Assembly (NCBI GenBank): GCA_934402395.1
Contig: CAKRTQ010000003.1
Location: 1-64,000 of the forward strand
From: an uncultured Eubacteriales bacterium
GTDB lineage: Bacteria > Bacillota > Clostridia > Oscillospirales > CAG-272
DNA length: 64,000 nt
Direction: 5' to 3'
Shown here: positions 1-6,885 of the stretch, one piece after another
How the letters are laid out: every line of letters begins with the position of its first letter
Position numbering within the stretch: the first letter of the stretch is position 1
The notes under the pieces: model-generated
Databases searched by the model: none
Told to the model about the DNA's origin: nothing
Seen by the model: the letters and a program-made list of their open reading frames with translations, nothing else
Position numbers and translations under genes: made by a program

Positions 1-572
1 TTCTTTCTCTTGTATAGTTCACATTGGGGGTTCATGGTGAACCCACCCATGGTTCACCTGATACAAACACTACCCCCTTGGTTGCAGAGATATTGATTTT
101 TTCGGTGTGTACGCCTGACACACGGGAAATGCCCGCAAACAGGCGAAAAAATCCGCCTGTTTGGCGGAATCATGCGTATGGCTGACACACCGATTCCGCG
201 ATTATACGCATACTTGACACACTGCCTTTTTCCTGCCGACAGGCGCGAAAAAACGAGCAAATGCGGTCAAAACGCGAGGAAATGCGGTCGGCTCTGCCGT
301 CCGCCGTGAATCCGGCAGGGCGTTTGACGCACTGCCTTTCTCCCGCTTGAAAATCGACCATCGAAAATGCTCGTGAAATCCATTGTATAACTGCCGATAA
401 TCGCTTCAATTCTGAGGTGTAACGCCCTGAAATCATACTTCGTGCCGCATCCCCCTCGCACGCCCGCCGGAATCGCCTGTGTCCGCTTTGAATGGCTCGG
501 AGGAGGATTTTTCCCGCACGCAAATCAGAAAGCCGTCACGCGCCCGAATTTGGGGCGTGTGGCGAGACAGCA
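1..572. other. Non-coding stretch with decayed repeats
   Basis: No convincing gene is seen in this first half kilobase. The stretch contains small inverted repeats, for example an AAACAGGCG/CGCCTGTTT pair near 137-165 and a GGTTCA/TGAACC pair near 31-45. Phrases such as TGACACAC recur four times between about 110 and 330. Short minus-strand reading frames contain a repeated R-Q-C-V-K phrase, but they lack good ribosome binding sites. I read the stretch as decayed or mobile-element DNA at the edge of an accessory region. Confidence 0.4.
214..346. repeat. Imperfect direct repeat pair
   Basis: A 23-nt phrase beginning TTGACACACTGCC at 214-236 recurs at 324-346 as TTGACGCACTGCC, with 20 of 23 positions identical and a 110-nt offset. 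Related but shorter copies lie upstream near 110 and 182. The function is unknown. It may be a degenerate tandem array. Confidence 0.45.
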
Positions 573-607
573 ACAGCCCCTTGATCCTTTTTGAATCAAG
601 GGGCTGT
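573..607. terminator. Hairpin, probable terminator
   Basis: A perfect stem pairs ACAGCCCCTTGAT with ATCAAGGGGCTGT around a 9-nt loop. The downstream sequence is only moderately T-rich. It stands in front of a second hairpin at 652-688. Confidence 0.5.
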
Positions 608-651
608 ATTGGTTCATCTTATTTCTGTTGTAGATATGTCAAAGTAAAATT

Positions 652-688
652 GGGTGTAAAAAAACTCATTTTGAGTTTTTTTACACCC
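652..688. terminator. Bidirectional terminator, A-tract/CTCA family
   Basis: A perfect 17-bp stem runs from GGGTGT through seven A residues to CTCA, with a TTT loop and the exact complement on the other side. The long A and T tracts inside the stem allow it to act in both directions. It lies just past the 3' end of the minus-strand ATPase gene that stops at 710. Six related hairpins occur elsewhere in the window. Confidence 0.75.
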
Positions 689-709
689 ATGTTTCAAAAG
701 AAATTTGTT

Positions 710-2014
710 TTATAAGTTTATAAGTGCGTCCTCTTCAAGCAGGAATTGCTCGACACCAATATATAGGATTCCGCTATCATCGCGCCACGGTTCAATGTTG
801 TCCTTTACAACAACGATTTTTTTGAAGAAATCGGGAATCTGGATCAGGGATTCGGTTTCTTGTCTGCGTTTGTCCGGGTCGTCAATCGTAAGCGCTGACT
901 GAATATAGTATCGCTGATTTCCGCGGTTGATGACAAAATCCACTTCAAGCTGTTTGCGTATTTTTTTATCGTCCTCATCCCGTGTATTATATTCGACAAC
1001 ACCAACATCAACATCAAATCCACGGCGAATCAGATCATTGTAGATGATATTTTCCATAATGTGATTTTCTTCCTGCTGGCGGAAGTTCAACCGTGCATTG
1101 CGAAGTCCGACATCGGAGAAGTAATATTTGAAGGGCGTTTTGATATATTTTTTCCCCTTGACATCATACCGCAGGGATTTTTGCAGCAAAAAAGCATCTT
1201 CAAAATACGAAAGATAGGTTTCAACGGTATCGGAGGAAATGCGTACCTGTTTTTCAGTTGCGAATGTATTTGCAAGCTTTGATGGATTGGTCAGTGATCC
1301 GATGGATGAAGAGATTACATTCAGAAGATCTTCCAGAACCTCAGTTTCATTGCGGATATCGTGGCGTTCGACAACATCCTTGATATAAGTTTTGGTGAAC
1401 AGATCCTTTAGATACTTGCTTTTTTCTTCGTGTGTATCAAAGGAGAGAACAAGTGGCATTCCCCCGTAAGTGTAGTATTCGCGCCACGCGTTCTGCGGCT
1501 TTCCGGAGTATGCAGAGCAGAATTCGGCATAGGACAGCGGATAGACGCGGATTTCATCGCCCCTGTCCCGAAATTGCGTAAGAACATCCGAAGAGAGCAT
1601 TTTAGAATTGCTTCCGGTTACATAGATGTCTGCATTCTTGATTTTCATCAACCCGAGCAGAACATCGGAAAAGCCGATTTTGGCAGAATCATCATTTACA
1701 TAAGGATTAGGTACTTCGCTGACGAATTGTATTTCGTCAATCATCACATAATACTGCTTTGTTTTGTCGGTTATTTGCCGGCGAATATAAGCGTCCAGTT
1801 CGAAGGGGTTGCGATATTGGAAATATTGAATTTCGTCCAGAGCCAATTCAACGATCTGTTCGTCCTGCACTCCGTTTTCGCGTAAATACTTTCCGAATAA
1901 TTCAAACAGAAGATAGGACTTCCCACACCTGCGGATGCCAGTGATGATTTTTACACGACCGTTGTGCATTTTTTTGATAAGCTGATTCAAGTACTGCGAG
2001 CGCATGATTTTCAT
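710..2014 (-). CDS. AAA ATPase with C-terminal DUF4143 domain
   Basis: The 434-residue product belongs to the COG1373-type P-loop ATPases. The Walker A motif GIRRCGKS is at residues 26-33, a Walker B-type VMIDEIQ lies near residue 100, and the C-terminal third has the DUF4143/PD-(D/E)XK-like pattern, with VDFVINR shortly before the end. The family is common in Clostridia and its role is uncertain; links to mobile DNA or toxin-antitoxin-like behaviour have been suggested. I chose the start at 2014 because AGGAGGTGC precedes that ATG at good spacing; an upstream extension has no such site. A paralogue lies head to head at 2250. Confidence 0.85.
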   Translation of the reverse strand: MKIMRSQYLNQLIKKMHNGRVKIITGIRRCGKSYLLFELFGKYLRENGVQDEQIVELALDEIQYFQYRNPFELDAYIRRQITDKTKQYYVMIDEIQFVSEVPNPYVNDDSAKIGFSDVLLGLMKIKNADIYVTGSNSKMLSSDVLTQFRDRGDEIRVYPLSYAEFCSAYSGKPQNAWREYYTYGGMPLVLSFDTHEEKSKYLKDLFTKTYIKDVVERHDIRNETEVLEDLLNVISSSIGSLTNPSKLANTFATEKQVRISSDTVETYLSYFEDAFLLQKSLRYDVKGKKYIKTPFKYYFSDVGLRNARLNFRQQEENHIMENIIYNDLIRRGFDVDVGVVEYNTRDEDDKKIRKQLEVDFVINRGNQRYYIQSALTIDDPDKRRQETESLIQIPDFFKKIVVVKDNIEPWRDDSGILYIGVEQFLLEEDALINL

Positions 2015-2249
2015 GGTCAAAGCACCTCCTGCGAGATATAAATGCGGCGTGCCGCAAAAATTTCGTGTATTAATTATAGCATAAAAACCGAAGGTTGTCA
2101 ATGTGTATCTGAAATTTTTGCGGCAAACCGCAAAAAAATCGGGAATGTTATAAAGTACATTGGTTTATAAGTTTTTAAGGTCAGAACCGAAAAACTGCTT
2201 GATTATCTTCGTTTTTTATGGTTTACTATAAAAGAAAGGGGGCGATTAT

Positions 2250-3449
2250 ATGATATTCAGACCCGATTATGTGGAAGCGGTAAGACCTTTTATCGATCAG
2301 CCGCTTGTAAAAATTCTTCCGGGGGTGCGCCGCAGCGGGAAATCCACGATTTTTGAGATGATTCGCGCAGAGCTTAAACAGCGCGGTGTCGGCGACGACC
2401 GCATCATTTTGAAAAAATACACCGAAATGGATATCCCCGAAAATATCACGGCAAAGCAGATGTACGACGAGCTGACTTTTGCAATGACCGGCGAGGAGCA
2501 TTATTACCTGTTGCTTGACGAGATTCAGGAGGTTCCCGGCTGGGAGAAGGCGGTCAACAGTCTATTGGAGAGCGGTCGCGCCGATATTTATGTGACCGGT
2601 TCCAACTCCAAGCTGATGTCAAGCGAGATCTCCACCTATCTGACCGGGCGGTATATTCTGATTCCGGTCTATACCTTGTCATTCCGCGAATATCTTGATT
2701 TTAAGACAGACAGTAAGCTGTCACGGAATGAGTTATTGGACGAATATATCCGCTTTGGCGGGTTTCCGATTGTTGCTCTCGGCAACTACGAGGCGCAGTC
2801 TGCCTATCAGATTGTAGACGGCATTTATCATACGGTGGTGTCGCGCGATATTGTCAAACGCCATCGTATCAACCGACAGGACTTGTTCGACCGCGTGGTG
2901 AAATTTGTTGTGGAGAACATGGGCAAGACCTTTTCCGCCAACTCTATCTCGACCTTCCTGAAAAGCGAGCATCGCACGATTTCGGTGGAAAGCATTTATA
3001 ACTATCTGCGCTGGCTGGAGCAGGCGTTTATCATCTATCCGTGCGAACGGTATGATCTGCAGGGAAAAAGCATTCTGAAAACGCAGGAAAAGTATTACCT
3101 TTCGGATGTGTCTCTCAAATACGCTCTGCTCGGATACAATAGAAAAATGTTGGACGGGGTGCTGGAGAACATTGTTTATCTGGAGCTGAAACGGCGTGGA
3201 TATGAGGTGTTCATCGGGAAGAACAACACGAAAGAGATCGACTTCGTTGCCAACCGCCGCGACGAACGGGTGTATGTGCAGGTCTGTGTGCAGCTACCTG
3301 AAAATTCCGACCGTGAGGTCGGGAACCTGATGGAGCTCAAAGATCATTATCCGAAATATGTGGTGACGCTGAACGAAATGGACACGGGCATTGAGAACGG
3401 CATCCGCATCGTTCATCTGGCGGATTTTCTGCTTTCGGAGCAGCTGTAA
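2250..3449 (+). CDS. AAA ATPase with C-terminal DUF4143 domain (paralogue)
   Basis: The 399-residue product has the same architecture as the divergent neighbour. Walker A GVRRSGKS is at residues 25-32, the Walker B-like LLLDEIQEV lies near residue 90, YVTGSNSKLMSS forms the sensor-like segment, and IDFVANR sits in the C-terminal DUF4143 region. A strong AGAAAGGGGGCG ribosome binding site precedes the ATG. The two proteins share fold and motifs but are clearly divergent in sequence, so they do not look like a very recent duplication. No partner gene of known function is adjacent. The function is not established for the family. Confidence 0.85.
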   Translation: MIFRPDYVEAVRPFIDQPLVKILPGVRRSGKSTIFEMIRAELKQRGVGDDRIILKKYTEMDIPENITAKQMYDELTFAMTGEEHYYLLLDEIQEVPGWEKAVNSLLESGRADIYVTGSNSKLMSSEISTYLTGRYILIPVYTLSFREYLDFKTDSKLSRNELLDEYIRFGGFPIVALGNYEAQSAYQIVDGIYHTVVSRDIVKRHRINRQDLFDRVVKFVVENMGKTFSANSISTFLKSEHRTISVESIYNYLRWLEQAFIIYPCERYDLQGKSILKTQEKYYLSDVSLKYALLGYNRKMLDGVLENIVYLELKRRGYEVFIGKNNTKEIDFVANRRDERVYVQVCVQLPENSDREVGNLMELKDHYPKYVVTLNEMDTGIENGIRIVHLADFLLSEQL

Positions 3450-3774
3450 TTCGCAAAAAGCAGTCTGAACTTCGGACTGTATGCGCAGAGATACAGATGA
3501 TTTATGCTTTTGTATCGCTCTGCGCAGGCACAGTCGGCGGACTGCCAAATCGCCATTCCAAAAGGCTTTTTTCGCGGACTTCTAATGGAATTTCTAAAAA
3601 AGCCGTTAGATTTTCGTTAGAAGTCGGTCGATGTCGAAAAGTACCGCGACATCAGCTTTTTTCGGAATTTTTCGCAAAAGCAATCAAAATGCCCGGTCAA
3701 TTCGTCTTTGGCGGGGGATTTCAGGTTCTTTTATCTTCTCATAAAATACCGCAAGGTATCGGGAAGCGATGACA
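3450..3774. other. Gene-free stretch with inverted repeats
   Basis: I see no supported gene here. There are several imperfect inverted repeats: CAGTC/GACTG around 3465-3480, a larger CGCAGAG/CTCTGCG pair across roughly 3482-3525, and AAAAGGCTTTTTT with a partial inverse copy around 3560-3606. The stretch ends directly against the tRNA-Ser 3' half, which fits the end of an integrated element. Confidence 0.4.
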
Positions 3775-3830
3775 CTCGAAATCAGTTTGCGCGAAAGCGC
3801 ACAAGGGTTCGAATCCCTTCCTCTCCGCCA
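3775..3830 (+). pseudogene. tRNA-Ser 3' half (attachment-site remnant)
   Basis: From the anticodon loop CTCGAAA (anticodon CGA) onward the sequence matches a tRNA-Ser. There is a variable-arm hairpin with a GAAA turn, a T arm AAGGG-TTCGAAT-CCCTT, the acceptor strand CCTCTCC, discriminator G and an encoded CCA. The 5' half is absent. No GGAGAGG acceptor strand or D arm lies upstream, and the bases 5' of the anticodon loop cannot pair with the 3' stem. A break exactly at the anticodon loop is typical of tyrosine-recombinase attachment sites, so I read this as attR of an element lying to the left. Confidence 0.7.
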
Positions 3831-3977
3831 AAAACAAGCAGACGCCAACGGGCGTCTGCTTTGTTTTTCATCCGGGGGGATTCGAACGGGTCGGTAGTGA
3901 ATGGCCTGCCGGTGGCAGGCCGGAGCCAAACCTGACCGAGCCCGCAGGCGAGAGCGAATCCCTTCCTCTCCGCCAAA
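3810..3977 (+). repeat. Duplicated tRNA-Ser 3' end
   Basis: The 23 nt at 3810-3832, covering the T loop, acceptor strand and CCA of the tRNA-Ser remnant, recur exactly at 3955-3977. Between the copies lie a terminator hairpin, an inverted T-arm-like GGGGGATTCGAAC, a GCCTGCC/GGCAGGC hairpin and the motif CAAACCTGACCGAGCCCGC at 3927-3945. The same order is found downstream of ssrA. I do not recognise the unit as a named element. Confidence 0.7.
3836..3861 (+). terminator. Rho-independent terminator after tRNA-Ser remnant
   Basis: AAGCAGACGCC pairs perfectly with GGCGTCTGCTT around an AACG loop, followed by TGTTTTT. It sits 6 nt beyond the CCA end, as expected for a tRNA terminator. Confidence 0.85.
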
Positions 3978-4019
3978 TAATCAGCCGGATTCCGGTTTTC
4001 CGGGTTCGACTGATTCATA

Positions 4020-4161
4020 TCATGTCACCGGAGGTAGAGCGTCGTAACGCTCGGGGATCGTAAGGCGCAAGCCTTGCAGGCCGCATACCGGATTAGGTGT
4101 CGAGTGCGCTCGGTTATTACTTAGTAATGACCGGGTATTTTTTATTTTTTGGGAGGTACAT
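4020..4161 (+). promoter_or_regulatory. Structured leader with terminator before the GNAT gene
   Basis: This stretch contains three short hairpins: GAGCG/CGCTC, AAGGC-GCAA-GCCTT, and a 10-bp stem CGGTTATTAC/GTAATGACCG at 4111-4133 followed by TATTTTTTATTTTTT. The last has the form of an intrinsic terminator and ends only about 30 nt before the ATG at 4162. It may be an attenuator of that gene, or only the end of the tRNA-derived repeat region. I do not recognise a known riboswitch class. Confidence 0.4.
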
Positions 4162-4713
4162 ATGAACAACACAAAAGTAACCCTTGCCCCGCTGGAAGCG
4201 GGCGACCGCGAGCAGTTCATCCTTGATAATCAAGCGTCTTTCAAGTATGGCGCAGTGGAAGAATTCGGGGTGCGGGACGATCATTTTGAGGAGGATGGAG
4301 AGATCATTTCCCGCGCAACCATTGAGCAAAGCATTGATGCACCCGACAGCGAAGAATACCGGATTCTGTATGAAGGCAGAAAGGTTGGCGGTGTGGTGCT
4401 GAAAATCGACAAAGAGACACATCACAATGAGCTGGAGCTTCTTTTCGTTTCGCCGAAGGAACACAGCAAAGGCATCGGCTATGGCGCTTGGCTTGCCGTG
4501 GAAGCTCTGCACCCCGAAACCGAGGTCTGGGAGACCTGCACGCCATATTTTGAAAAGCGCAATATCCATTTTTATATCAACAAATGCGGTTTTCATGCCG
4601 TTGAGTTTTTCTCCGCCATGCACCCGGATCCGAATCCGCCGGAGAAAGACGAACCATCATTTCCCGGCGAGGGGCCGGATGAAATGTTCCGCTTTGAAAA
4701 AGTTATGAAGTGA
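4162..4713 (+). CDS. GNAT family N-acetyltransferase
   Basis: The 183-residue product has the GNAT fold pattern. A central strand ELELLFVSP is followed by the acetyl-CoA loop EHSKGIGYGAW near residues 97-107, then by an EVWETCTPYFEKRN segment and a late FYINKCGFHAVEF strand. It should transfer an acetyl group from acetyl-CoA to a small molecule or protein amine. The substrate cannot be told from the sequence. A GGGAGGTACAT ribosome binding site decides the start. A terminator-like hairpin stands immediately upstream and two terminators follow the gene. Confidence 0.8.
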   Translation: MNNTKVTLAPLEAGDREQFILDNQASFKYGAVEEFGVRDDHFEEDGEIISRATIEQSIDAPDSEEYRILYEGRKVGGVVLKIDKETHHNELELLFVSPKEHSKGIGYGAWLAVEALHPETEVWETCTPYFEKRNIHFYINKCGFHAVEFFSAMHPDPNPPEKDEPSFPGEGPDEMFRFEKVMK

Positions 4714-4720
4714 GTTACTG

Positions 4721-4760
4721 AAAAGTGGTTTGTATTATGCTTGTAACGCAAACCACTTTT
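4721..4760 (+). terminator. Rho-independent terminator after GNAT gene
   Basis: AAAAGTGGTTTG pairs with CAAACCACTTTT (12 bp), followed by CGGCTTTTTATTT. Confidence 0.85.
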
Positions 4761-4791
4761 CGGCTTTTTATTTGGAGACATAACCTAAAAG

Positions 4792-4836
4792 AGCAAAGGA
4801 AGAGCCTCAAGCACATCTTGAGACCATTCCTTTGCT
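4792..4836. terminator. Second terminator-like hairpin
   Basis: AGCAAAGGAA pairs with TTCCTTTGCT, with an inner CTCAAG/CTTGAG stem, followed by TTTTATT. It separates the GNAT gene from a decayed gene end on the other strand. Confidence 0.7.
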
Positions 4837-4838
4837 TT

Positions 4839-4980
4839 TTATTGCTTTCCTACCTGCTTGTACCCCGCAAGTAGTTTTTTCATCTGTACTGTCGTAACTT
4901 TCCTCACACCATCCGGCGTGGCAAGGTATCCGATCAGACTTTGCTTGCTGATGAGTATTACGCTAAAGCGATGGTTGAGA
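4839..4980 (-). pseudogene. C-terminal remnant of an unidentified gene
   Basis: On the minus strand a reading frame with protein-like character ends at the TAA at 4839-4841. It reads ...SLIGYLATPDG, then VRKVTTVQMKKLLAGYK and QVGKQ. No start codon with a ribosome binding site is present and the upstream sequence turns AT-rich, so the gene body is missing. I do not recognise the family. The K-V-T-T-V-Q-M-K-K-L pattern suggests the end of a small DNA-associated or mobile-element protein, but this is a guess. Confidence 0.4.
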
Positions 4981-4998
4981 AAAAAGAGACTTGCTCTA

Positions 4999-5027
4999 TT
5001 GATATTTAAATTTATAAATGATATAAT
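4999..5027 (+). promoter_or_regulatory. Sigma-A promoter of the XRE gene
   Basis: TTGATA at 4999-5004 and TATAAT at 5022-5027 are 17 bp apart. They lie 28 bp upstream of the ATG at 5055. Confidence 0.8.
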
Positions 5028-5054
5028 AATTGCAACCAGAAAGGAGCAGAAAAT

Positions 5055-5687
5055 ATGAATAAACAGAAAATAGGAAGCAATATAAAGCGATTAAGACAGC
5101 AACTTGATCTGACACAGGAACAGGTGGCATTAAAATTGGGCGTATCATGTCAGGCGGTTTCAAAATGGGAAAACAATGCAAACACGCCCGATATTATGTT
5201 GCTGCCGAAAATAGCGGATATGTTCGGGGTATACATTGATTCACTGTTTACCGGCGAAATTGCAGGCTGCCCCGACATCGGCTCTTTTATGAGGGATGAT
5301 GATGTCATTCGCGTAGTTCAAATAAGAAGGCGAAAAATAATAAAGGTTTCTTCAACATTTTCCCCGGATGAACCGCCCATAGAAATAGCATTCCCACACG
5401 ACTGCAATGACAGAACGCAGTATTTTAAAGTAGAGGTTTTCGGTCATATTATCGCTGACGGCTCTATAAACGGCGATGTGGTTTGTCACCAGAGCATCAA
5501 CAGCAGTACGATCAACGGAGATGTCAGAAGTGATGGGAACATTGATGTAAAGCAACTGACCGGACATAAAATAATCTGTCAAAACATAACCGATTGTTAT
5601 AAGATCGAAGCTGATAAAATCGAATGCAGTGGAAACATATCATCAGCAAATCTTGTTTGCGACCGGATCGAATACAAGAATAAATAA
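5055..5687 (+). CDS. XRE-family regulator with beta-helix-like C-terminal half
   Basis: The 210-residue product starts with a classical Cro/C1 helix-turn-helix (about residues 6-60): IKRLRQQLDLTQEQVA, then CQAVSKWENN and PDIMLLPKIADMFGV. From about residue 120 the sequence changes to short periodic steps such as G-H-I-I-A-D-G-S-I-N-G-D-V, S-T-I-N-G-D-V and S-D-G-N-I-D-V. That periodicity resembles polymer-forming bactofilin-like beta-helices. The ribosome binding site AAAGGAG precedes the ATG. The tail could mediate oligomerisation or sense a ligand. The regulated genes are unknown. The ATC-hydrolase-like gene lies just downstream in convergent orientation. Confidence 0.8.
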   Translation: MNKQKIGSNIKRLRQQLDLTQEQVALKLGVSCQAVSKWENNANTPDIMLLPKIADMFGVYIDSLFTGEIAGCPDIGSFMRDDDVIRVVQIRRRKIIKVSSTFSPDEPPIEIAFPHDCNDRTQYFKVEVFGHIIADGSINGDVVCHQSINSSTINGDVRSDGNIDVKQLTGHKIICQNITDCYKIEADKIECSGNISSANLVCDRIEYKNK

Positions 5688-5710
5688 ATCGACTAATCAG
5701 GCTTTCACCT

Positions 5711-6325
5711 CTAATCCATGTAAAAATAAAAATCACATTTGCCGCTGCCTCGTCCTATCGTGCCATGCCGACGAAATGTGATGCCGCACATATTTCCGTA
5801 GACACGGTCATCGCTAAGGCAGAAGGTGCTTGTCAGCTTCCGGCATCCCAGTAATTCGCAATACTTCATATAGGGGCATTGCAGAACATCGACCCTGTAA
5901 TGTTTGCTGTCAGCTTCGATTTCCAAGAATCTGAAGCCGGCTTCTCCGTTGAACATAGTGCCGATCATCCTGCGGAAAATCCTAAAGAAAAGAGAGCGGA
6001 CAAACGGTATTTTCGTTGCAATATGCAGACGTTTTCTGTCAGGCTCCACACCTATTCTTACGGATTCTTCTATCAATGCTATGGCGTCTTCACGCGAGAT
6101 GTATTTAATCATTTGCAGATAAATAGCCGCCCGCGGGAAGTTCATCCGTTCGGTATGTATCCTTTCATTTTTGGGAAGCCCCTTATATTTGCCACACAAT
6201 TCGTTGCAAAGATTTACTGCATCATCGACCAGATCATCGGTCTGCTCCTTGCCGTTTCTATTTGACAGCTCACTCAGAAGATAAGAGAAGCCGCCGAGTT
6301 TTTTATAATATCTTTTATTGATCAT
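5711..6325 (-). CDS. L-2-amino-thiazoline-4-carboxylic acid hydrolase family protein
   Basis: The 204-residue product matches the ATC_hydrolase family by its C-terminal block: QCPYMKYCELLGC, then FCLSDDRVYGNM and FRRHGTIGRGSGKCDF, with conserved Cys, Asp and His residues. The founding enzyme opens the thiazoline ring on the way to L-cysteine, but most homologues in Clostridia have no tested activity. The start at 6325 is preferred. A TTGAAA-17-TATAAT promoter lies so close upstream that the longer start at 6364 would fall at the transcript 5' end and lacks a ribosome binding site. Confidence 0.7.
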   Translation of the reverse strand: MINKRYYKKLGGFSYLLSELSNRNGKEQTDDLVDDAVNLCNELCGKYKGLPKNERIHTERMNFPRAAIYLQMIKYISREDAIALIEESVRIGVEPDRKRLHIATKIPFVRSLFFRIFRRMIGTMFNGEAGFRFLEIEADSKHYRVDVLQCPYMKYCELLGCRKLTSTFCLSDDRVYGNMCGITFRRHGTIGRGSGKCDFYFYMD

Positions 6326-6369
6326 AATTATACGCGCCCCGCATTGAAAAATCCGATTTGCCATTTTTT

Positions 6370-6398
6370 ATTATATCACAAATGCAAATGTGTTTCAA
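6370..6398 (-). promoter_or_regulatory. Sigma-A promoter of the ATC-hydrolase-like gene
   Basis: On the minus strand TTGAAA (6398-6393) and TATAAT (6375-6370) are separated by 17 bp. Transcription should begin near 6363, which supports a translation start at 6325. Confidence 0.8.
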
Positions 6399-6402
6399 TC
6401 GT

Positions 6403-6733
6403 TCAGCAGCGGAAAAAGCATTGAACATGAAGCAACCGCACCTCGAATGAGGCGCGGTTATTGCAATATTTTGGTCGAAAAGCAAATCGGATAACAGCTG
6501 AACCGTGTCCGCTTCCACGACTTTTGGTACAGATGAACTTCCGGACAGCGGGCGTCAGGTGCTTCCGGCTTTTCATGGCAAGTCCGATCGTGCGGTAATA
6601 CGGCTCCGAGAGCGGGCGTGTCTCAATGCGATAGGGAACACGCCGCAAGATCAGGTCGGGAAGGATGCCGATGCCCGGTTCTTTTTCCGCCGTCGCTATG
6701 ATCGCATAATCTTCCCACGTGGTGAATCGGATG
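6403..6733 (-). pseudogene. LysR regulator C-terminal fragment
   Basis: The minus-strand frame is open and encodes the end of a LysR-type effector-binding domain. It reads TTWEDYAIIATAEKEPGIGI, then LPDLILRRVPYRIETRPLSE and PYYRTIGLAMKSRKHLTPAV, and closes at 6403. The DNA-binding half is missing, and the last 25 or so codons look like read-through into unrelated DNA. It follows directly on a broken GNAT gene, so both are remains of one deletion or recombination event. Confidence 0.7.
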
Positions 6734-6858
6734 TCACTTCACGGACTCAAAATTGGCGATCCAGTATTCCTTGGAATAAAGCTGTGCGCCTTCAGATTGG
6801 TGTCGAGCCACAGCGCGGCAACCTCCGCGACATCAGCCTTGCGTAATTTTCTTATCAT
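6734..6858 (-). pseudogene. GNAT acetyltransferase N-terminal fragment, frameshifted
   Basis: The minus-strand sequence starts MIRKLRKADVAEVAALWL and continues DTNLKAHSFIP, a typical GNAT beginning. The frame then slips by one base and the expected EYWIANFESVK continuation appears in the next frame, ending at a TGA at 6734-6736. The rest of the gene is absent and LysR-derived sequence follows at once. Confidence 0.7.
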
Positions 6859-6885
6859 AACGTTGTCTTTACAGATCGCTAAAGG

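Noticed and set aside
3711..3830. Complete tRNA-Ser gene
   Set aside because: The 3' half is convincing but there is no 5' acceptor strand GGAGAGG, no D arm and no pairing anticodon stem, so it is listed as a remnant.
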